Part shown: one piece after another, positions 58,229-64,000 of the stretch
How the letters are laid out: each line of letters begins with the position of its first letter
Numbering within the stretch: position 1 is the first letter of the stretch
Origin: Deltaproteobacteria bacterium
Lineage (GTDB): Bacteria; Myxococcota; Kuafuiibacteriia; Kuafuiibacteriales; Kuafuiibacteriaceae
Length of the DNA: 64,000 nt
NCBI GenBank assembly: GCA_016703535.1
Contig: JADJBV010000001.1
Coordinates: forward strand, 1,984,001-2,048,000
Direction of reading: 5' to 3'
Notes under the pieces: generated by a model
Told to the model about the DNA's origin: nothing
The model's input: the letters and a program-made list of their open reading frames with translations, nothing else
Databases searched by the model: none
Program-made: the position numbers and the translations under genes

Positions 58229-60151
58229 TTAGTCTTCGCCGAGCTCTTGGATCGCGTCCAGCACCTGGGCCTCCCGATCTTTGTGATCGCGGGTCAGGGC
58301 TTCGATCGCCTGGGTGCGGTGCTCCTTCTTCAGCCAGTAGGTGTCGAGCACCCCGAACTCCGCCCGTCGGGCCGCCGCCGTCAGGTAGGCCTCGATCTCG
58401 GCCAACGCCGCTCGGGCCGCCGAGTCGATCGGCGCCTTCGACTCGCTGTCGATCGCCGCCAGCTCGGCCGCCAGAGCCCGGGCCTCACCCCGGATCTCGC
58501 TCAACATCTGGAGCGCCCGGGTCTGCCGTTCTTGTTCCTCGGCGGCCAGGCGAGTGATGTCGTCTTCCACGTCCCGGCCCAAAGCCGAAAGCCGACGCAT
58601 CAGCTCCCGCACCTCTTCGGAGGCCTCGCCGTGGTCGTGGACCGTGCCGTCCGCGCTCGCCGAAAGCCGGTGTTGGGTGAGCTCGCCGGCGTGACCTTCC
58701 AGGTGTCGGATCTCCATCAACAGCTGCTCCAGGTTGTGGCGACGCAGCTGGAGCGCAACGAAGGGCGCTTCTCGCGAGAGCACACCACTCAACGCGTCGA
58801 CCTCGGCCATCACGAAGGTCAAATCTCCACCGGCCACATCCATCCCGCGATCGACCCGATAGGCTCGATCGACGTCGGGGGTCCAAGCGTCCGCGAACAA
58901 AGTTGCGGGCCCGGGGGCCGCGGCGTCGCCTTGATCCAAGGCGTTGCGCTCCATGCCTTCGAAGAGGAACTGGGCCGGCCCGGTCAGATCGGCCAGCGCC
59001 GCGGCGTACACGTCCCGGGCGCCGCGGATCTTCTCTTCCAAGATGGTGTAGGCCTCGATCGAGGCCGAATACCGCTGCAGGTGCGCGTGCAGCGAAGCGC
59101 GAAAGAGCTGAGCGTCGACGTGCCGTGATCCGGCCGCGCCCTTGTCGAGCACACACTGGACCGACTTGAGCGCGCCCCGCCGCACGCCTCGCTCCAGCTC
59201 CAAATAAGCGAGTTCCCAACAGGCCTCGACCTGCTGCGGTGAACCTTCGGGGACCTGGCGATAGGCCCGAGCCGCCGCGTCGAGTTCACCTTTTTCGTAG
59301 AGCAAACGCCCCAGGGACAAGGCGGCCAACGATCGAAGTTCGGCCTCGATGGCCAGCTGCGGATGACCTTCGGGCAACGCCGGCAAAGGCCAGCCGGCGA
59401 TCGCCGCGAACCACCGCTCGGCGTTGGCGAGGTCACCCTCCTCCACGAAGGTCACGCCGGCCAGGTAAGCGGCCCGAGAGCCGAAGGCACTTTCGGAGGG
59501 GACCCGGGTCAACAGGTCCCGGGCGTCGCTCAAGCGGCGGTCAGCCCGCAGCGCGAAGGCCACCTGGTACATGACCTCTGACGAAAGTTCGGTCCCCGCC
59601 GCCTGTTCGCCGCCCTGTTTCTTCCAGAGCTCATATTGCTGGACCCGGTCTTCGAAGCGCTGGTGTTGCCGAGCGATCCGGAACCAGCGGGCCCCGGCCT
59701 CCGACATCTCCTCGGGGGTGCCGCCGGCGGCCAAGGCCTGGGCCGCGTAGTGGAGCGCCCCGACCTCTTCGGCCGACTGCTCCAACAGCTCGCTGGTGAG
59801 GAGCAATGTGTCGACGTACTCCGGGAGCTTCTGGAAGTTGGGATCGGCCAGCCGGCCCATCAGGATCTCCAACGCCCGGCGCCGGTTCCCCACCGCCAGC
59901 TCGATCTCGGCGTGGCCCAGGAGGAGCTGATGATCCTCACGGGTCACCGGGAGCGGCGGCAAGGCCGGCCGGGCCCGATACAGCTCGAAGGTTTCGGTCA
60001 CCCGCCGGACGTCCCGCCGCAAGGTCTCGACGGGGATCCGGATGTCATGGGCTTCAACCGGGGAGGCCCAAAGAGACAACACACCGAGGCCGATCGCGGC
60101 CCGTTTCGCTGACTTCCGCACGCTGCGCACCGCCCTAAGCAAGAACTGCAC
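58229..60151 (-). CDS. secreted TPR-repeat protein
   Basis: The 640-residue product starts at a GTG (VQFLLRAVRSVRKSAKRAAI) and has a signal peptide (IGLGVLSLWASPVEA-HD). Residues 65-370 are TPR-like helices (HQLLLGHAEIELAVGNRRRALEI, EAGARWFRIARQHQRFEDR, SRAAYLAGVTFVEEGDLANA). Residues 430-600 are long, probably coiled-coil helices (LQLRRHNLEQLLMEIRHLEG, EEQERQTRALQMLSEIRGEA). It probably acts as a periplasmic scaffold. Several myxobacterial gliding and secretion proteins have this build, but no specific family was recognised. Its final codons are the source of the copied fragment in the adjacent intergenic region. Confidence 0.82.
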   Translation of the reverse strand: MQFLLRAVRSVRKSAKRAAIGLGVLSLWASPVEAHDIRIPVETLRRDVRRVTETFELYRARPALPPLPVTREDHQLLLGHAEIELAVGNRRRALEILMGRLADPNFQKLPEYVDTLLLTSELLEQSAEEVGALHYAAQALAAGGTPEEMSEAGARWFRIARQHQRFEDRVQQYELWKKQGGEQAAGTELSSEVMYQVAFALRADRRLSDARDLLTRVPSESAFGSRAAYLAGVTFVEEGDLANAERWFAAIAGWPLPALPEGHPQLAIEAELRSLAALSLGRLLYEKGELDAAARAYRQVPEGSPQQVEACWELAYLELERGVRRGALKSVQCVLDKGAAGSRHVDAQLFRASLHAHLQRYSASIEAYTILEEKIRGARDVYAAALADLTGPAQFLFEGMERNALDQGDAAAPGPATLFADAWTPDVDRAYRVDRGMDVAGGDLTFVMAEVDALSGVLSREAPFVALQLRRHNLEQLLMEIRHLEGHAGELTQHRLSASADGTVHDHGEASEEVRELMRRLSALGRDVEDDITRLAAEEQERQTRALQMLSEIRGEARALAAELAAIDSESKAPIDSAARAALAEIEAYLTAAARRAEFGVLDTYWLKKEHRTQAIEALTRDHKDREAQVLDAIQELGED

Positions 60152-60375
60152 ACCTACCCCAGGACTGGTTGGATCACCGGTCCGTCCCTTGATGAGTTGC
60201 CGGACCAGGGCAAAATTGTCTCAAAATTCCGCGGCGCCGTCCGATTCTTACCGCCGAACCGCCGTTCGTCCGACGCCGATCCACCACTTACCCTTACCTA
60301 CAGGGGGCCTCCCCGTCTCGGTCTCTAACACCCCCTTGTAAGCGCCCGTCGGCGGCCCGGGCCGAAAATGGGACC

Positions 60376-62034
60376 ATGAAAACCTACGCCGAGGGCGGCC
60401 GCCAGTCGTTTTGGACGACGAAGTCCTTCGCCGCCGAAGAAGGGCCGCCATCGTCGTTTTTCAAGCCGCGACCCCGGGCCAAGCCGGTCCACCAGACGGT
60501 CGCCCAAGGGTTGGGCGAAGACCCGCGACCCGCACTCGACGCCTTGTTCGCCAAGGGTAGCCTCGGCGACCTGAGCGCCCTCTTCGAAGGCTGCGATGCG
60601 GGCCAACTCACGCCCCACGCCTTGAAGAAGCTCAAGCACTGCGACCGGGAGGAGTTGACGGTCGTGCTCCTCGCCTTCACCAAGGTCTGCCAGGCCCAGG
60701 TCGACGACGCCGACTGCCGCCCGAAGAAGCTCCCAAGGCCCGAGGTCGAGTGGTTTTGCATCGGCGACATCGAACAGCCGGTGGTGAGCACCGTCGAAGT
60801 CATCGACCACACGCCGCGAGATCCCTTCGCGGTGGCGATCAGCTCCGGCATCCAAAACGGGGCTTGCCTCGAGTTCTGCAACCTGACCGACGCCATTCGG
60901 CGCAGCGCCACCCGTCTCGATTGGGACAGCTCCGAAGCCGACACCACTCGCGCCACCGCCAGCGGCAAGTTTGCGTTCATCTCCAAGGACTACCACCTGC
61001 GCCACGACTACCAGCCCGGCGACGTGATCTTGATGCGCCAACGCCGGGGCGACGAAGTTTCGGACCCGGTCACCCTGTACCAAGCCACGCGGGATCTGAA
61101 GGGCGCCGACCTGCAGCGCCTCTTCGTCGGCCCCCACGTCGACATCCCCGAGGATCTGCGGGCGACCGTCGCCGAGATGTTCGCCAACGTCGGCAAGTTG
61201 ATCTCTCGAACCTCCGAGAGGCACGGACACCTCGAGACCATCACCACCAAACGTCTGGGAGACGTCGCTCTTTCACCGTACGCCGATCAACACCCCAGCA
61301 AGATCCGCTGGAACAAGATCGAGTTCACCGGCGGCGGCGGCTACAACTTCGAGATCCGCGCCCCCGCCGCCCGTTCGCCCGCCGACTTCGCCGTCGAACC
61401 CGGCGTGAAGTTGACCTTTCATCGGGCCGACACCGTCGGCGGACGGCTCGAGCCCGGGCCGGTGTTGGCCGGCGACGAGGGCGACTTCTGCGCCCAGGTG
61501 CATTGCAAGGACTTCGGCCAGTCCCTGGAGCGCGGGAAGGTCGTCCTGATCCAGGTGTCGGATCAGGACACGATCGTCGGCCCTCAACAGTGGTTTGCGG
61601 TGCACCTGGAGACCGGCGCACGCCTGGGCATCCCGGGTTACGGCGGCGCCCTCGAGTGGGAGGCGAAGTTCGAGCCCAGCAAGGTCAGCGCAAGCTTCGA
61701 AAAGGATGGTTGGCACAACGGCCCCACGCTGGAGCTCGCGGCGGGGGCCGTGAACCCCTTCGACATGGTGACGGCCTACGTCAGCCAACGGAACAAGTTG
61801 TGGAGCTCCAACGCGCCCAACCACTTCTCCGCCTTCGCCGACGAACACGGCGCCATCCGCCTGCCCATCGACACGCACCTCGACGTCGGGGACAAGATCA
61901 CCATCAACACCCGACCGGTCGACTGGGCGGTGCGCAAAAATGAAGGTTTCGGCTCGGTCCAAAGCCGCGGCGTCGACTACGTCGTGCGCCGGCGAGGCGA
62001 CGGCGACCTGGAGTTGGTGAGGCCTCGGGGCTGA
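60376..62034 (+). CDS. hypothetical cytosolic-looking protein, 552 residues
   Basis: The ATG at 60376 begins MKTYAEGGRQSFWTTKSFAA. There is no signal peptide or membrane helix. The first 110 residues include a helical patch (LTPHALKKLKHCDREELTVV). Most of the rest seems to be beta-sandwich repeats with phrases such as 'ADDAIRRSAT', 'YQPGDVILMRQ', 'VKLTFHRADTV', 'GKVVLIQVSDQDTIVG' and 'HLDVGDKITINTRPVDW'; the last three echo each other and may be related modules. Codon use fits the window. The function is unknown. It stands alone with 224 bp upstream, which is unusually spacious for this region, and 138 bp downstream. Confidence 0.75.
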   Translation: MKTYAEGGRQSFWTTKSFAAEEGPPSSFFKPRPRAKPVHQTVAQGLGEDPRPALDALFAKGSLGDLSALFEGCDAGQLTPHALKKLKHCDREELTVVLLAFTKVCQAQVDDADCRPKKLPRPEVEWFCIGDIEQPVVSTVEVIDHTPRDPFAVAISSGIQNGACLEFCNLTDAIRRSATRLDWDSSEADTTRATASGKFAFISKDYHLRHDYQPGDVILMRQRRGDEVSDPVTLYQATRDLKGADLQRLFVGPHVDIPEDLRATVAEMFANVGKLISRTSERHGHLETITTKRLGDVALSPYADQHPSKIRWNKIEFTGGGGYNFEIRAPAARSPADFAVEPGVKLTFHRADTVGGRLEPGPVLAGDEGDFCAQVHCKDFGQSLERGKVVLIQVSDQDTIVGPQQWFAVHLETGARLGIPGYGGALEWEAKFEPSKVSASFEKDGWHNGPTLELAAGAVNPFDMVTAYVSQRNKLWSSNAPNHFSAFADEHGAIRLPIDTHLDVGDKITINTRPVDWAVRKNEGFGSVQSRGVDYVVRRRGDGDLELVRPRG

Positions 62035-62172
62035 GCGAAGACCTGACGACAACCCTTAGTGTCCGTCTGCTCTCGAGAGTCCAGTCACCGCCGCGGTCTC
62101 CTCATCCCGAGGCGCGGCCTGGGCGTTGATCCTGCCCAGCGGCGCCAGATGGGTTAACTTCCCGTCGCGCTG

Positions 62173-62892
62173 ATGTTGGAGCTCTTGGACCTCAGCAAGC
62201 GGTACGGCGAGGTCGTGTCCCTCGACCGGATCAACCTGGTGGTGCCGCCCGGTGAGGTCTACGGCTACGTGGGCCCCAACGGGGCCGGCAAAAGCACCAC
62301 CGCCCGTATATTGAGTGGACTGCTCCGCCCCACCTCGGGGGAGGCCAAGATCGGCGGCCACAGCGTGGTCACCGACGTCTTGGCGGCGCGGCAGAAGCTC
62401 GGCTACCTGCCCGAGTCGGGCGCGATCTTCGAAAAGCTCACGCCCCGGGAGTACCTGGGCAGCGTCGGCGAACTTTATCGCTTGGAGGCCAAGGCGATCG
62501 GCCCCCGGATCGAAGAGCTGCTGGCGCTGTTTGTCCTTTCACCGCGGATCGACGAACGCATGGACACCTTCTCCAAAGGGATGAAGCAGAAGATCGCCTG
62601 GTGCGCGGCCCTGCTGCACCAACCCGAGGTCCTTTTGCTGGACGAACCCTTGAACGGGCTCGACGCCGAGGCCGTGCGGGTGGTGAAGGATCTGCTGCGC
62701 CGCTACGCCGCCGAAGGACGCACCGTCTTTTACACCTCGCACCTCCTCGACATCGTGGAGAAGGTTTGTGACCGGGTGGGTGTCCTTTATCGAGGCCGTC
62801 TGATCGCCGAAGGCCGCCCCGCCGATCTTTGTGGTGAAGGCGAAAATCTGGAGGCCGCTTTGGTGCGGCGTTGGCGCGAAGAAGGCCCATGA
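62173..62892 (+). CDS. ABC transporter ATP-binding protein
   Basis: The 239-residue protein contains YVGPNGAGKSTT (Walker A), the Q-loop region LGYLPESGAIFEKLT, the signature FSKGMKQKI, VLLLDEPLNGLDAEAV (Walker B and D-loop) and the switch His in FYTSHLLDIVEKV. It belongs to the ABC-2-type/drug-exporter-like ATPases. It overlaps the next gene by 4 bp (ATGA), which should encode its membrane partner. The substrate cannot be told from the sequence. Confidence 0.93.
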   Translation: MLELLDLSKRYGEVVSLDRINLVVPPGEVYGYVGPNGAGKSTTARILSGLLRPTSGEAKIGGHSVVTDVLAARQKLGYLPESGAIFEKLTPREYLGSVGELYRLEAKAIGPRIEELLALFVLSPRIDERMDTFSKGMKQKIAWCAALLHQPEVLLLDEPLNGLDAEAVRVVKDLLRRYAAEGRTVFYTSHLLDIVEKVCDRVGVLYRGRLIAEGRPADLCGEGENLEAALVRRWREEGP

Positions 62893-64000
62893 AGCCCCTC
62901 GACGACCGGCGGATCGATCGCCGCCAGGTGTCGGCCTTGTTGTTGCTCTACCGACGCCTGGGTTTTCGGGCGGCCCGAGACTCGGGCACGGGCAAGTCCA
63001 AGGGTGGTCCGCTGTTGATCATCCCGAGTTACCTCTTGTTCGGCGGGCTGTTGATCCCGACCTTGGAGGCCGCCGCCGAAGCGCGCACCGCCTTGATCAT
63101 GTTGGCGACCGCGGTGCTCGGCATGTCGGCCTTGACCTTGATCCCCGACGCCCTCGAGACCCAACAGGCCCGCATCGAGATCCTCTCCACCAAACCGGTC
63201 GGCGAACGGACCTTCGCCTTGGCCCAGGCCCTGACCAACCTGCGGAGCCTGGCGATCGTGGTGAGTTGCCTGCTGCTCCCGGGCTCTTGGTGGCTGAAGT
63301 CCACCATGGACGTGCCGATCCCGACCCTGTTGATCTTCGGCGTCCTCACGCTCTTTTGCGCCTTCGCGCTCCAGATCCTCTGGCTGTCGTTGCTCCTCGC
63401 CTTGGCGGCCCGCCTCTCTTACGAGCGGATCCGCACCGCCGCCCAAGCGATCTTGATGACCGTCCTGCTCACCAGCTGGTTGCCCGGGTTTGTCTTTCGC
63501 GCTTTGCGGGCCGACGACGACCTGGCCTCCTTCCGCGACGCGCCGTGGATCGAGGCCTTGCCGCCTTCGTGGGTGGTGGACGCCTACGGTCAAGGCAGCG
63601 GCCCCAACTTCTACGCCCCCCGGCTCGCCTTGGCCGCGTTGTTCATCGGCGCTTTGCTGCTGCGCCGCTACACCACCACCCGCCAACACCAACGCCGGCT
63701 CTTCGAGGTGATCCTCCAGCCCCCGGCCAAGACGGGCCGTCCCAGCCTGGAACTCCGGGTGTTGGGCCTTTTGGCGCGGCTGGGGCTGGCCAAGGGGCCG
63801 AGCCTCGGCGTGGCCCGACTGATCTTGTTGGCGATGGCCCGAGAAGATCACGCCCGACTCCGCCGCATGTCGCTGCGGGTCCTGATGTTGCTCAACGTGG
63901 GCGCGGCCTGGATGATGGGCCTGCCCTTGATGGCCGGCGTGCCGACCGGGACCTTGGCGGCGATGTTGCTCGCCACCGAACTCGATCTGATCAAGGACAG
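62889..64000 (+). CDS. ABC transporter permease, N-terminal part (3' end beyond window)
   Basis: From the ATG at 62889, overlapping the ATPase stop, the frame is open for 370 codons to the window edge. It begins MKPLDDRRIDRRQVSALLLL. Several hydrophobic helices are visible (LLIIPSYLLFGGLLIPTLEA, IMLATAVLGMSALTLI, LRSLAIVVSCLLLPGSWWL, LLIFGVLTLFCAFALQILWL, AILMTVLLTSWLPGFVF), with a long soluble stretch around 230-320. The layout fits a large ABC-2-type exporter permease. A complete reading would need the adjacent sequence. Confidence 0.82.
   Translation, partial: MKPLDDRRIDRRQVSALLLLYRRLGFRAARDSGTGKSKGGPLLIIPSYLLFGGLLIPTLEAAAEARTALIMLATAVLGMSALTLIPDALETQQARIEILSTKPVGERTFALAQALTNLRSLAIVVSCLLLPGSWWLKSTMDVPIPTLLIFGVLTLFCAFALQILWLSLLLALAARLSYERIRTAAQAILMTVLLTSWLPGFVFRALRADDDLASFRDAPWIEALPPSWVVDAYGQGSGPNFYAPRLALAALFIGALLLRRYTTTRQHQRRLFEVILQPPAKTGRPSLELRVLGLLARLGLAKGPSLGVARLILLAMAREDHARLRRMSLRVLMLLNVGAAWMMGLPLMAGVPTGTLAAMLLATELDLIKD

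Overview
The window looks like chromosomal DNA of a high-GC Myxococcota (deltaproteobacterial) relative. The signs are Hanks-type Ser/Thr kinases with the myxobacterial 'GKYxLLERIAVGGMAEVF' start, MYXO-CTERM-type tails (Cys-rich patch, hydrophobic helix, Arg cluster), many secreted lipoproteins with Cys-rich or choice-of-anchor-like domains, a minor-pilin/PilY1 cluster, an sdhCAB operon with a b558-type anchor and a fatty-acid 2-hydroxylase. Genes are tightly packed on both strands, often with ATGA, GTGA or TTGA overlaps. No rRNA, tRNA, CRISPR array, integrase or transposase was seen.

Layout. 1-3.5 kb: mutL (cut by the left edge), an LpxH-like phosphoesterase, a lipoprotein and a short ExbB/TolQ/MotA-like membrane protein. 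3.5-9.3 kb (minus): a ClC chloride channel, a fatty-acid hydroxylase, two unknown proteins and an ASH/choice-of-anchor-D surface protein. 9.3-13 kb: an NlpC/P60 hydrolase coupled to a 52-residue membrane peptide, a beta-helix lipoprotein and a Ser/Thr kinase. 13.3-20 kb: a 2227-residue secreted protein that reads as two complete paralogous MYXO-CTERM proteins joined in frame. 20-23.5 kb: a kinase-AAA-TPR signalling protein. 23.5-24.25 kb: a gene-free repeat region with an approximately 105-bp guanine tract. 24.2-25.7 kb (minus): an FGE-like lipoprotein, a SelW-like selenoprotein read through an in-frame UGA, and a small basic protein. 25.9-31.3 kb: a four-gene operon ending in a histidine kinase. 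31.3-34.5 kb (minus): a kinase with HEAT-like repeats and a probable DUF6178 protein. 34.6-38 kb: sdhCAB. 38-40 kb: a membrane spermidine-synthase-like protein. 40.2-47.5 kb: a Pro-rich membrane protein followed by fimT/pilV/pilW/pilX/pilY1-like genes. 47.5-48.6 kb: a lysyl-oxidase-like lipoprotein. 48.6-57.8 kb (minus): a tight operon with a lytic transglycosylase, a putative outer-membrane protein, an ECF sigma factor, a FecR/TPR regulator and three paralogous lipoproteins with calcium-loop-like motifs. 57.8-58.2 kb: duplicated inverted repeats. 58.2-64 kb: a secreted TPR protein, an unknown cytosolic protein and an ABC exporter cut by the right edge.

How the parts may work together: most of the window concerns the cell envelope (lipoproteins, pilus tip, murein hydrolases, sorting-tail proteins) and its sensing (four kinases, one ECF/FecR pair). 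The least expected items are the UGA-containing selenoprotein, the double sorting-tail fusion, the lysyl oxidase homologue that keeps its copper and cofactor residues, and the ECF/FecR/paralogous-lipoprotein operon. All assignments come from reading the sequence; no database search was run.
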